NCBI RefSeq assembly: GCF_010646885.2
Contig: NZ_CP050700.1
Span: 5,772,001-5,836,000 of the forward strand
DNA: 64,000 nucleotides
Reading direction: 5' to 3'
Origin: Desulfopila sp. IMCC35008
Lineage (GTDB): Bacteria; Desulfobacterota; Desulfobulbia; Desulfobulbales; Desulfocapsaceae
Both the position numbers and the translations under genes were made by a program. The notes beneath the pieces are model-generated. The model made no database searches. It was given only the letters and a program-made list of their open reading frames with translations, and was not told the origin of the DNA. Shown here piece by piece: positions 1-8,779 of the stretch (position 1 is its first letter; every line of letters starts with the position of its first letter).

Positions 1-149
1 TGATCGTGATCGGGTACATTTGCTACTGCAGGTAACAGATCTCCAGAACCATTAAGGAGTGAAAAAGAGAAGTCTCGTTCACGCCCGGGTGGGTGTGATC
101 ATTCCGGGAATACAGAGAAAGCTTATAATGATTCTCATTTCTGGCGTTA

Positions 150-1865
150 TCAAACCGGCTCCAGCCTCACGCCCTTTTCCTCTATCAAGTACAGACAGGC
201 ATCGACACTTTGCGGATGGTATATGGTGCCACGGCCACTGCGAATTTCATCCAGGGCGGCTTCGATTCCGAGTGCCGGACGGTAGGGGCGGTGGGAGGAC
301 ATGGCTTCCACCACATCGGCCACGGTAATGATTTTTGCTTCCAGTAATATCTCTTCATCTTTTAAGCCCCTTGGGTACCCGGAGCCGTCTAACAGTTCGT
401 GATGCTGAAGGACGATCTCGGCCACCGGTTGAGGGAAGTGTATATTCTTGAGGATGTCGTGACCTGCTTCGGTGTGACAACGGATGATTGTTCGCTCATC
501 AGCAGTGAGTGCTGTTGGTTTGGCCAGGTATTCCGAAGGCAGGGAGATTTTGCCGATATCGTGAAGTAAGGCGGCAAAGTGCAGACCTTCGAGCTGGCCT
601 TCCGGGAGTCCAAGCTCCTTGGCGATGGCTGTAGCCAGCCGCTCCACCCGTTGCTGGTGACCGGCTGTATACGGATCACGCTTTTCTGCTGTAAGTGCGA
701 GGGACTTGACGGTTTCTTCCAGGTTTTTGTACAGTCTGCTGTGGCTTTTCCACAACTCTTCCTCGGATTGTTTACGTCTGGAAATATCCCTGGCTATACC
801 CCGGAACCCGAGAAGTGTGCCGTTTTTATCAAAAAAAGGCACACCGTTGTTTTCGATAACTACCGAACGGCCATTCCGGTGGCGGCATATCGATTCAAAT
901 GAAGTAAAAGGTTCCATGGCTTTGAGGGTTTCCCTGAATAGTTTGCCGGCCTGTTCCTGTTCCCCGGTCACCATGAGGTCGACAAGACTTTTGCCCAGTA
1001 ATTCCTTAGGCGGGATTCCGAGGATATGCTTGATCCTGGGGCTGGTGAAGGTGTACCGTCCATCAGCGTCCATCTCCCATATCCAGTCGTTGCTGCATTC
1101 AACCATGGAGCGATACTGTTCCTCGCTTATCTCCAGAGCACTGAGCAGGGCGGTTCGTTCATCCCATATTCTTTTTCTCAAACGGTCTGTCCGGATGGTC
1201 AGGTAGATGATATATGCTGCCGACAGAACCACAATGATCAGAATGATAGTGGAAATTGTAGAGAGCTTACCCCTGATTGCGGCGATTTCCTGCTTTACAT
1301 CATTGATGTAGAGTCCCGAGCCGATTATCCAGCCCCATGGCTTGTACCCTTTTACAAAGGAAATCTTTGGTACGATACGATCCGCATCATCTTTCCATTG
1401 CCACATGTAATCGACATAACCTTCACCGGATTTTTCAACCACACGGACAAATTCCACAAACAGTCTTTTGCCGTTCGGATCCATAAAATTACTGATATCC
1501 TGACCGTTCAGGTCAGTGCGATAGGGGTGCATGATCATGTTCGGATGCATATCGTTGATCCAGAAATAATCTTTGCGTTCCGGTCCGTAACGCAGCATTT
1601 TGACATGCTCGATTGCCTCTGTCTTTGCCTGTTCAAGGGATATTGTTCCTTTCAGGTACAGGTCGTTGTGGGTGTCGAGAATTGACCAGGCCGACTCGGT
1701 CAGTTCGCGGATCATTTCTTTTTTACGGGTCAGCAGACTATTTTCAAGGGTTGGGAGAATGATTACAAAGATGGCTGTTACAAAGAGGATTACGGTGAAA
1801 AGAGCGGGCAGTGCTATGCGGAGGACAACGGGCGTGGTAAATGAATTTTGCCTCGGCAGGATCAT
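150..1865 (-). CDS. Cache-PAS-HD-GYP c-di-GMP phosphodiesterase-type sensor
   Basis: Membrane sensor predicted to hydrolyse cyclic di-GMP. A first membrane helix lies at about residues 15-35. It is followed by a periplasmic single-Cache-type region with the typical DYFWIND and GWIIGSGLY motifs, and a second helix near residue 210. A PAS domain follows (about 255-375), then an HD-GYP domain (about 390-560) with HDIGK and the GSGYPRG signature, both intact, so activity is likely. I place the start at the ATG at 1865 because AGGAG lies six bases upstream; the frame is open to 1913. It stands alone on the minus strand. The ligand of the Cache domain cannot be told from sequence. Confidence 0.9.
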   Translation of the reverse strand: MILPRQNSFTTPVVLRIALPALFTVILFVTAIFVIILPTLENSLLTRKKEMIRELTESAWSILDTHNDLYLKGTISLEQAKTEAIEHVKMLRYGPERKDYFWINDMHPNMIMHPYRTDLNGQDISNFMDPNGKRLFVEFVRVVEKSGEGYVDYMWQWKDDADRIVPKISFVKGYKPWGWIIGSGLYINDVKQEIAAIRGKLSTISTIILIIVVLSAAYIIYLTIRTDRLRKRIWDERTALLSALEISEEQYRSMVECSNDWIWEMDADGRYTFTSPRIKHILGIPPKELLGKSLVDLMVTGEQEQAGKLFRETLKAMEPFTSFESICRHRNGRSVVIENNGVPFFDKNGTLLGFRGIARDISRRKQSEEELWKSHSRLYKNLEETVKSLALTAEKRDPYTAGHQQRVERLATAIAKELGLPEGQLEGLHFAALLHDIGKISLPSEYLAKPTALTADERTIIRCHTEAGHDILKNIHFPQPVAEIVLQHHELLDGSGYPRGLKDEEILLEAKIITVADVVEAMSSHRPYRPALGIEAALDEIRSGRGTIYHPQSVDACLYLIEEKGVRLEPV

Positions 1866-2121
1866 GCTGTCTCCTGTGAGATTAAAGGTTACCGGGTTTC
1901 TGTCCGAAACCACCTAATTGTATTGTAGCAAAAGATAGCCAATTTCAGAAGGCGTACCAGTGCCCTGATATGGTCATTGGTCATTGATGAGGTCTTCTTT
2001 ACATCCGGGATGACATCATTTAAAGTGAAAGGTCTCTGAAATAGTGACGGTTTTTGATTCGAATTGATCGTCTTCTTCGATAGTTTGATATATTGAAAGA
2101 CATAAAGGCCAGTGGTGAAAA

Positions 2122-2550
2122 ATGCAGGAAAAGGATTTGCAGGAATTTGGTGGCAGGTTGTTGCGGTTGATGGCCATCAACTCCATTTCAGAAGCGGAGA
2201 TGTTTCTCCAGTTGTCTGTTGAGCAGGACACTTATGATGGTTGGGTGACAAACAGTCTCGAACCATCTGAAATGGATGTGACCATGCTTCTCGGCTATTT
2301 TGGCTGTAACAGGCAGTGGCTTACGCGCGGTGAAGGGGAGCCGTATGCAGCCCCTGTTGATTCTTGGCCGGAAACAGATATGAAGGATTTGATGCTTTCA
2401 GGGACTCAATATTTAAAAGTTCCGGCGATGCAGGAGATGGCGGAATGGATCTCAGAGCAACAAGACGGTATTAACTACTGGGAGGTTGTAAAAGCGAATT
2501 TCGCCAGGGAGTATCCTGAATTTCGAGAGTGGCTCAAAAAAAGGCGGTAA
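2122..2550 (+). CDS. CI-repressor-like small DNA-binding protein
   Basis: 142-residue protein. Its N-terminal half resembles the phage CI repressor helix-turn-helix family: a short helical region, a degenerate recognition helix, then WLTRGEGEPYA, close to the WLLTGEG signature that ends such domains. No peptidase (LexA/S24) domain follows; instead there is a short charged helical C-terminus. It could be a chromosomal regulator derived from a phage repressor. The gene stands alone with no phage genes nearby. Its function is inferred only from the N-terminal signature. Confidence 0.6.
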   Translation: MQEKDLQEFGGRLLRLMAINSISEAEMFLQLSVEQDTYDGWVTNSLEPSEMDVTMLLGYFGCNRQWLTRGEGEPYAAPVDSWPETDMKDLMLSGTQYLKVPAMQEMAEWISEQQDGINYWEVVKANFAREYPEFREWLKKRR

Positions 2551-2620
2551 GGCTGAAGCAGCCTGCCTGCCGAAAGGTAACCTGAGTGCCGCCGTTGATG
2601 TCTTGTCAGCTGAACATGGC

Positions 2621-2734
2621 TCAAACCAGGAAAAGTGCCGATGCGCTTCGGGCCAGGATCACACAGATTGTAATCACGCCGGAGACGACAACTCCGTTCC
2701 AAAGTCCTTCAAGTATTGATGTAAAAGTTTCCAT
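2621..2734 (-). CDS. possible 37-residue single-helix membrane protein
   Basis: A short frame begins METFTSILEGLWNGVVVSG and continues with a hydrophobic stretch ending ASALFLV, giving one predicted membrane helix. The only purine-rich ribosome site is about 20 bases upstream, so initiation is poorly supported. It lies in the otherwise empty stretch between 2551 and 3081. Composition is the only evidence; it may be a chance frame. Confidence 0.25.
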   Translation of the reverse strand: METFTSILEGLWNGVVVSGVITICVILARSASALFLV

Positions 2735-2994
2735 TTGTGCAGGATTGGCGCAATGTTCTTCCGATATCGTTTTTTCGTTTATGAAAAATGGGTTTCAATT
2801 CTATTTATACCTTTTATGCCGTTCTTTTTCAACTTCTCTTCATTTTTTAACCATGATTGATTTTCTCAGTGTTTCCCGATCCATGAGTGGGAATATTCAA
2901 TAATACGGCTGATAAATATACGGTAAGTTATTGATAGGCCATACTAATTCGATTGCGATCCTGTTGTTGATAAGGTTTATTGTCCCCGGTTTTT

Positions 2995-3057
2995 GAACCT
3001 CTCAATGAGGGGTTGATACTATATTTCTTATTACACTACGAAATGGTGTCGTGTAAT
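2995..3057 (+). promoter_or_regulatory. two inverted repeats upstream of the binding-protein gene
   Basis: AACCTCTC and GAGGGGTT (2995-3013) form an eight-pair stem with a three-base loop, including one G-U pair in the plus-strand RNA. A second inverted repeat, ATTACACTAC/GTCGTGTAAT (3030-3039 and 3048-3057), matches at nine of ten positions and ends 25 bases before the ATG at 3082. The second could be an operator or a leader hairpin. I see nothing else in 2735-2994. Confidence 0.4.
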
Positions 3058-3081
3058 GAACCCTATCGATGGAGATGAACA

Positions 3082-4260
3082 ATGAATTCTCGAATTAGTT
3101 TTTTTAAACCTCTATTTGTGCTTGTTATGCTTCTGTTTGGAGCAATAACAACGGTGCAGGCGTCTACTGAGATCGTTATCGGCTTGAACCTGTCATTAAG
3201 CGGTGCCCGGGAGGCAGCAGGAATCAGTACCAAAATGGGAGCAGAATTGCTCAAGGAGGAAGTCAACGCAGAAGGGGGGCTGGAAATCGGTGGAACCCGT
3301 TACCCGCTCAAGTTTGTTTATGCCGATAATAATACCGGTCTGGAAAAAGCGGTAAGCGGCGCCCTGCAGCTTATCAGTAAAGAGAAAGTGCTGGGCATTG
3401 TTGGTCCGAATTCAAGTTCCAGGGCTATTCCTGTGGGTGGGATTGCCCAGTCCTTTAAGGCGCCGATGATTTCCCCGACCTCTACAAATCCAAAAACAAC
3501 CACCAACAGGCCGTTTGTTTTCAGGGCCTGTTTTCTCGATGACTTCCAGGGCGAGGTGATGGCCCGGTTTGCAACCAAGGAATTCAACGCTGCCAGAGCG
3601 GCGGTGCTTTTTGATTCGGAGAATGCATACCCCAAAGGTCTCGCAGAGTTTTTTAAGAAATCCTTTGAGAAAGAGCACGGTGCCGGGGCTGTCGTTGCCT
3701 ATGAAGGCTTTGAGTCGGACTATTCTGATGTATCGGCAAATATGAAAAACATCATGGCTTCCGAGGCAGATGTATTGTTTTTGCCGCAGTACTCAAATGA
3801 GCTTCCCTCTATACTCAAGCAGATCAGGGCTGCAGGTTGGGATAAGCCGGTGATGGGAGGAGATGCCTGGGAATCTTCCGACCTGATGGAACAGTGCGGC
3901 GATCTCTGTAAAGGGTTGTATTTCAGTGCTCATTTCGGTGCCTTGGGCGCGGAAGGTAAGGCAAAGGCTTTTATAGAGAGATATAAGGCAAAATACAATC
4001 AGCTGCCGGACGGCTATTCCGCGCTTGGTTACGATGCGGCCAATCTCCTTCTTACGGCTGCTGCCAAGCTGGATCATATTGATAAAAACCTGTTTGTGGC
4101 CCGGCAGGATGTCTCGAAACAGCTGTCGACCATAAAAGCCTATGAGGGTGTTTCCGGAACCCTCAACATGAACAGCAGTGGAGATCCTTCCAAGAGTGCG
4201 GTCATTATCCGTATTACCGAGAACGGTGAATTTGAGTCGTATGCGACGGTCGCGCCGTAA
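3082..4260 (+). CDS. ABC transporter substrate-binding protein, branched-chain amino acid type
   Basis: Periplasmic ligand-binding protein of the LivJ-like (Peripla_BP_6) family. The N-terminus is a signal peptide: a hydrophobic core at about residues 9-25, then VQAST. The mature protein starts with IVIGLNLSLSG and contains the family hallmarks GIVGPNSSSRAIP, the SPTSTNP ligand-pocket stretch and GYDAANLLL near the C-terminus. Its length of 392 residues is normal for the family. No permease or ATPase genes are adjacent, so it is an orphan. It may serve a transporter encoded elsewhere or act as a sensor partner. The ligand is unknown. A terminator follows directly. Confidence 0.88.
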   Translation: MNSRISFFKPLFVLVMLLFGAITTVQASTEIVIGLNLSLSGAREAAGISTKMGAELLKEEVNAEGGLEIGGTRYPLKFVYADNNTGLEKAVSGALQLISKEKVLGIVGPNSSSRAIPVGGIAQSFKAPMISPTSTNPKTTTNRPFVFRACFLDDFQGEVMARFATKEFNAARAAVLFDSENAYPKGLAEFFKKSFEKEHGAGAVVAYEGFESDYSDVSANMKNIMASEADVLFLPQYSNELPSILKQIRAAGWDKPVMGGDAWESSDLMEQCGDLCKGLYFSAHFGALGAEGKAKAFIERYKAKYNQLPDGYSALGYDAANLLLTAAAKLDHIDKNLFVARQDVSKQLSTIKAYEGVSGTLNMNSSGDPSKSAVIIRITENGEFESYATVAP

Positions 4261-4289
4261 CACTCATGCCGGAAACAAAGAGTAGCGCA

Positions 4290-4325
4290 GGGGAGATCAT
4301 TGGGTGATGGTCCCCCCTTTTTTGT
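4290..4325 (+). terminator. intrinsic terminator after the binding-protein gene
   Basis: GGGGA and TCCCC arms enclose an inner ATCA/TGAT stem, followed by a run of T residues (CCTTTTTTG). It starts 30 bases after the stop codon at 4260. Confidence 0.75.
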
Positions 4326-4396
4326 TTCTCTTTGATATCCTGACAATTTGATGTACACTTATTACCAGCTATCCAACTAACTTTATGGGAGGAATC

Positions 4397-6364
4397 ATGG
4401 CGTCATTTCTACAGATTGGGGATGCTTTTCACCTGCAAATTACAGGAAGTGAAGGACTGCAGGACGTTCTTGACCTGGATGAGGCACATTGGGTAGCTGT
4501 AACCGGGCCGGTGTCAACGATCAACTGTGATACAACGTTCCTGAAACTCCTGGATTCGGATGATGACGGCCGCATTCGTCCTGAGGAGATCAAAGACGCT
4601 ATACGTTTCCTGTTTAAGTACCATCAGGACCATGAACAGATTTTGCCGAATAACCTGACCCTGAAATTAAAGGGAATTGCGAGGGGTGACGAACCTGGTA
4701 AGCAAATCTACGGTTCTGCCTCTAAAGTGTTGGCCCGTTTGGGGAAAGGTGGTGACCAAATATCTTTGAATGATGTTCGAAAAATAAAAGAAGAAGTACT
4801 GAGTGGCGGACTTGATCAGGCGGGGATCGTTTTGGTTGAGGCGGCTCGAAACGACGAGGAAATCAAATTTATCCAGGATGTGCTGGATACCGTCGGTGGG
4901 GTTGAGCACCCATGCGGTAAGGCCGGTGTGAATCGTGACAGGCTGGACAATTTTCTGGACCAGTGTGCCGCCTTCTACAAATGGCGAAGAGAGGCGGGAA
5001 AGATAGGCTCCGGGGAACCGAGTCGAATACTTCCACTCGGTAAAAAAACCTCTGAAGCATGGGCGTTATTGGACCAACTGTCTAAGAAGCTGACCCAGTT
5101 TTTCCTACTCTGTGATATTAAAAGGCTCAACCCTGAATTGCTTGTAAAGGCTCTTGAAACCCCGGAAGCCAATGTGGCCCTTAAATTGATCGACATTCGT
5201 GAGGCGGAAAGTTATCTGGAGAATGCTCCGCTTACATTGCTTAACGATGATGGTGTGCTCGATCTGACTGTCGAGGGAAACCCCTATTTTCGAACCGTCC
5301 TTACTGAGTTTACAGAAAAAGTGGTTTCCCCTTTGCTGGGAGAGGACGTGCGGACTATCGACCGGCAGGCTTTTAGGACTTTGAAAGATTATTTTGAGCC
5401 GTATGTTTCCTGGCTGTCAAAAAAACCGGACGTGCAGGTTGATGGTCTCACGTCTCAAATTATCGAGGAGTATGTGACGAATCCGGCTTTTAAGAAAAGC
5501 ATGGAGGAGTTGATTGATGGGAGTTTTGAGACATCAATCATTCTCGAGAATCTGGTGGAACTGGAGCGGCTGATACTGTATCAGGGTTTATTGTTGCCGC
5601 TGACGAACAGCTTTGTGAGTTTTCCTCAACTATATGACCCGGCAAGCAGAGCCCTTTTCGAGATGGGAACGCTTGTGATGGATGGCAGGCTGTTTACCCT
5701 GGCTATGAGGGTGACGGATCATGAGCAGCATATTGAGACGACCAAAATGGGCAACATTTTTGTCATGTATCTCGATCTATTTGGCGCAGACGGAAAAAAA
5801 GAATATGAGATCGCGGTACCTGTCACTTCCGGTACACGGGGTAATATTCACAAAGGGAAATGGGGAATATTCAACGATATCAGTGGCCGGGAAATGCATG
5901 CCAGGGTGGTCGACCTGGTTGAAAATCCTATCAGTGTGGGAGAGGCCATGGCTGACCCTTTTGTCCGCATTGGCAGGAGTATACTCGCAAGGCTTGAGGA
6001 GTTTTCAACCAAAACCGAAGAGAAAGTGCTGAAAGGAGGAGATTTCAAAAAAGAGAAAAAAGCAAAGGATGGTTCGACAGGAAGCTGGCTTGCCGGAGGT
6101 GGTATTGCCGCAGCGGCGCTTGGGTCTTCTTTTGCATTCATTACTCAGACTCTTGCCGGCTTGAGCCTGGGAGTGGTCCTGACTGCTGTGGCTGCAGCTG
6201 CTCTTCTTATTACCTTTCCTGTAGGGATTTCCACCTATTGTAAATTGTCGCGCCGTGACCTGAGCACGATCCTGGAAGGTTCTGGCTGGGGTGTCAATAC
6301 CAGGATGCAACTCACTCGTGAACAGGCGAGGACCTTCACCGTGACTCCAAAAAGAAATATCTGA
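4397..6364 (+). CDS. uncharacterised EF-hand-containing protein with C-terminal membrane helices
   Basis: 655-residue protein of unknown function. Residues 53-64 (DSDDDGRIRPEE) form a good calcium-binding EF-hand loop, with Asp at positions 1, 3 and 5, Gly at 6, Ile at 8 and Glu at 12. The centre is long and mostly helical with no domain I recognise. A Lys/Glu-rich stretch (about 545-558) precedes two hydrophobic segments (about 560-610) that look like a membrane hairpin near the C-terminus. I place the start at the ATG at 4397 because GGGAGGAATC is its ribosome site; an ATG at 4385 would include that site. The gene stands alone. Most of the protein is probably cytoplasmic with a C-terminal membrane anchor, but this is inference. 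Confidence 0.7.
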   Translation: MASFLQIGDAFHLQITGSEGLQDVLDLDEAHWVAVTGPVSTINCDTTFLKLLDSDDDGRIRPEEIKDAIRFLFKYHQDHEQILPNNLTLKLKGIARGDEPGKQIYGSASKVLARLGKGGDQISLNDVRKIKEEVLSGGLDQAGIVLVEAARNDEEIKFIQDVLDTVGGVEHPCGKAGVNRDRLDNFLDQCAAFYKWRREAGKIGSGEPSRILPLGKKTSEAWALLDQLSKKLTQFFLLCDIKRLNPELLVKALETPEANVALKLIDIREAESYLENAPLTLLNDDGVLDLTVEGNPYFRTVLTEFTEKVVSPLLGEDVRTIDRQAFRTLKDYFEPYVSWLSKKPDVQVDGLTSQIIEEYVTNPAFKKSMEELIDGSFETSIILENLVELERLILYQGLLLPLTNSFVSFPQLYDPASRALFEMGTLVMDGRLFTLAMRVTDHEQHIETTKMGNIFVMYLDLFGADGKKEYEIAVPVTSGTRGNIHKGKWGIFNDISGREMHARVVDLVENPISVGEAMADPFVRIGRSILARLEEFSTKTEEKVLKGGDFKKEKKAKDGSTGSWLAGGGIAAAALGSSFAFITQTLAGLSLGVVLTAVAAAALLITFPVGISTYCKLSRRDLSTILEGSGWGVNTRMQLTREQARTFTVTPKRNI

Positions 6365-6411
6365 TCGCAGGGTACCAAGGAAAAGGGAAAATTCAATGAC
6401 GTTGGATACAA

Positions 6412-6442
6412 CTGAGAAGTTGGAAGATCAGCAACTTTTCAG
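6412..6442 (+). terminator. stem-loop between convergent genes
   Basis: CTGAGAAGTTG and CAACTTTTCAG pair over 11 bases, one of them G-U in the plus-strand RNA. It lies between the EF-hand protein gene and the convergent sigma-54 activator gene. There is no T run, so it is a weak terminator candidate. Confidence 0.45.
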
Positions 6443-6454
6443 GGTGATTGGTCA

Positions 6455-7999
6455 TTAAATACTATACCGTTTCATCTTCTGGGCCAGTCCCTGCCTGGTG
6501 AGGTTGAGAAGGCGCGCCGCCTGGGACTTATTACCACCGGTTTTCATAAGTGCTTTGGCTATGAGGTCTTTCTCCAGCCGTGCGACCTGTTCAGGGATAG
6601 ACAGGGATGGGCTGTCGCTATCATCTTTTCTGGTGCGGTTATGAAAATCGACCAGGCTTTTTGAGCACTGCTGGACAGAGACAACCTCGTTATCAGGTGT
6701 CAGGGCGACCAACCGCTCTATTTCGCGTAATAGCTGGCGTACATTACCGGGCCAGGAATAGCGCTCGAACAGGTCCAGGGTCTCAGCGGAAAATCCGGAA
6801 ACATTCTTGTTGAACCTGCTGTTGATCTGCTCCAGGAAATAGAGGGAGAGTGGCAGGATATCTTCTTTTCGTTTGCGTAAAGGCGGAATGACTATTTCAA
6901 CGGAAAACAGCCGGAAGAAGAGGTCTTCGCGAAAATTACCGTTTTTGACTTCTGCGGCCAGGTCTTTGTTTGTGGCGCTGATGATGCGCAGGTCGTAGGA
7001 GATAGTTTTTGAACTTCCAAGTCGTGAGCCTTCCTGCTCTTCTATGGCGCGAAGAAATTTTGGTTGCACGGTGCGGACCATTTCACCGACTTCATCAAGA
7101 AACAGGGTGCCGCCACTCGAATCTTCAAATCTCCCTTTGCGGCTTGCATCAGCACCGGTAAAGGCTCCTTTTTCGTGGCCGAAAAATTCACTTTCAACTA
7201 AATTTTCGGGAATACAGGCGCAGTTGACGGGGATAAACGGCTTCTCCCGACGTTCTCCTTTTTCATGGATCATGCGGGCAATGAGATCCTTGCCCGTGCC
7301 GTTCTCTCCAAGCAGCATAACATTTATCGGAGTGGAGCTGACCACATTGACAAGTTCCAGCACCTCCAGCATCGCGGGGCTCTCGGCGATTACTTTCTTA
7401 CCGCGTATAGAGTTCTGTTCAAGTCTGCCGACTTCCTTGTCGAGAGTATCGGCGATATGAAGAATTTCCTTGTTGAGTACAATTGATTCGATAGATATCG
7501 ACAGGAAATGGGCAATTTCTTCAAGCTGTTCCAGGTCCTGGCTGGTGAAGTCGTCTCCGTCGATCTTGTTGAGAAGCTGAACAGCGCCGTAGGTGTTGTC
7601 GTCGGTGGTGCCGAGGATTGGGGCGCAGATCATATTCCTGCAGGTAAAACCGGTCTGTTCAGCGGTAAAGTTGTGAAAACCGCCTTTGTCACTGAGGTCG
7701 TTTATAATTGCACCTGCTCTCGTGGAGATTGTTTGGCCGACCACGGAACCTTCCATGGGAGGTTCAATCTGCATTTCAGAGAGCCCGGTACCGAACATTG
7801 AACAAATCCGTTTACTGCCCATCTCCATGACGAAAATAGTGCACCGTTCCACATCCATGAGGCGAGGCAGGATGCGGGTATAAAAGATGACAGACGCCTT
7901 GTAATTGTCTTCAGACCAGAACCCGGTAACATGAGCCAGTCTTTTTCGGAGTAAATCAAGGTCAGTAGAGGACGGAGGAGGTGTTGGTTGTAGCGTCAT
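6455..7999 (-). CDS. sigma-54-dependent transcriptional activator with GAF domain
   Basis: NtrC-family activator that opens sigma-54 promoters. An N-terminal GAF domain (about 10-180) is the likely ligand sensor; there is no receiver domain. The AAA+ domain (about 200-435) carries Walker A GENGTGKD (about 230), the sigma-54 contact loop GAFTGAD (about 277) and Walker B GGTLFLDEVGEM. A Fis-type helix-turn-helix closes the protein (KSQAARLLNLTRQGLAQKM). All key motifs are intact. No clear Shine-Dalgarno precedes the ATG at 7999, so the start is moderately uncertain. The targets and ligand are unknown; I found no convincing -24/-12 promoter nearby. Confidence 0.93.
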   Translation of the reverse strand: MTLQPTPPPSSTDLDLLRKRLAHVTGFWSEDNYKASVIFYTRILPRLMDVERCTIFVMEMGSKRICSMFGTGLSEMQIEPPMEGSVVGQTISTRAGAIINDLSDKGGFHNFTAEQTGFTCRNMICAPILGTTDDNTYGAVQLLNKIDGDDFTSQDLEQLEEIAHFLSISIESIVLNKEILHIADTLDKEVGRLEQNSIRGKKVIAESPAMLEVLELVNVVSSTPINVMLLGENGTGKDLIARMIHEKGERREKPFIPVNCACIPENLVESEFFGHEKGAFTGADASRKGRFEDSSGGTLFLDEVGEMVRTVQPKFLRAIEEQEGSRLGSSKTISYDLRIISATNKDLAAEVKNGNFREDLFFRLFSVEIVIPPLRKRKEDILPLSLYFLEQINSRFNKNVSGFSAETLDLFERYSWPGNVRQLLREIERLVALTPDNEVVSVQQCSKSLVDFHNRTRKDDSDSPSLSIPEQVARLEKDLIAKALMKTGGNKSQAARLLNLTRQGLAQKMKRYSI

Positions 8000-8202
8000 G
8001 TTGGTAATATTGTAGACAGGTTACCCATGGTAGAGGGTGGCCCTGAAAATTTAGTTAAATTCAATGTAATATCGGGTGGTAAATGTAAAAATAGATGAGA
8101 TATATAAGACAATAAAGCACCGATGTGTAAATGAAGTTTACACGCATTTTCCAGGAAAGCAAGTGATTGGTGATTTTGAGTTACCGTGTGAATTGTTAAG
8201 TA

Positions 8203-8217
8203 GTTTAGTAACTAAAC
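8203..8217. promoter_or_regulatory. perfect 15-bp palindrome in the 8.0-8.4 kb intergenic region
   Basis: GTTTAGTAACTAAAC is a perfect dyad (seven-base arms around one A). It lies between the sigma-54 activator gene and a small plus-strand gene, in a 400-base divergent intergenic region with no other gene. It is a plausible operator, but its position relative to any promoter is unknown. Confidence 0.4.
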
Positions 8218-8399
8218 GTATTTGCGTCGTATACTGAAGGTGAGATGGTTGATGTGTAACTGCCTGTAAAGATGGAATGAATAGTGCTTAATAAAAGGTC
8301 TGAGAATTGGTCCGGAGGGTCGGGGGAGAATGTTCCGCTTTACCGGCGATTTTTTAACCTGAATAGGATGTCTATCTGTTATTAATTGGTGGTATATCT

Positions 8400-8615
8400 A
8401 TGAAATCAATGGAAAAGCGAAGAATTCGAGAAAGTGAACCGTTACGGTATCAAGAAATGGGGAAGGGCTTTATCGTGACGAAACCGATGGGTGGTATACC
8501 GGCAGGCAGGAAGTTGGCAAAGACATTTACGGATCAATTTAACCGACTGTGGGTACAGGTAAACGGAGAGCTTGAGCTGGTTACCGAAGATCACGCCTTC
8601 CTTGACGCAAACTAA
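8400..8615 (+). CDS. small hypothetical protein
   Basis: 71-residue, basic, soluble protein with no membrane helix or Cys motif. I do not recognise a family. The ribosome site is weak (GGTGGTATATCT before ATG). It ends before a 160-base convergent gap that holds a perfect palindrome, CACAGGCCTGTG (8749-8760). Whether it is translated is uncertain. Confidence 0.4.
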   Translation: MKSMEKRRIRESEPLRYQEMGKGFIVTKPMGGIPAGRKLAKTFTDQFNRLWVQVNGELELVTEDHAFLDAN

Positions 8616-8779
8616 TATTGGCAGTTCCGCGATTTTGAAGAAATTCAGGAAAGGTTCTGTGTCGGAGGGGCGGGAAGTTGTGGTGTCTTCGTTCCCTCAT
8701 AATTTCCCCATTGAGGAATGGCTGACTGGGTGCTGCCCGACCTTTCGACACAGGCCTGTGCAGGGGGGGGAGTCAAAGC

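Noticed and set aside
1026..1685. Plus-strand frame of 219 residues
   Set aside because: Antisense to the Cache-PAS-HD-GYP gene; no family features.
8000..8399. Sigma-54 promoter for the small gene
   Set aside because: I found no TGGCAC-N5-TTGCA-like sequence with the right spacing.
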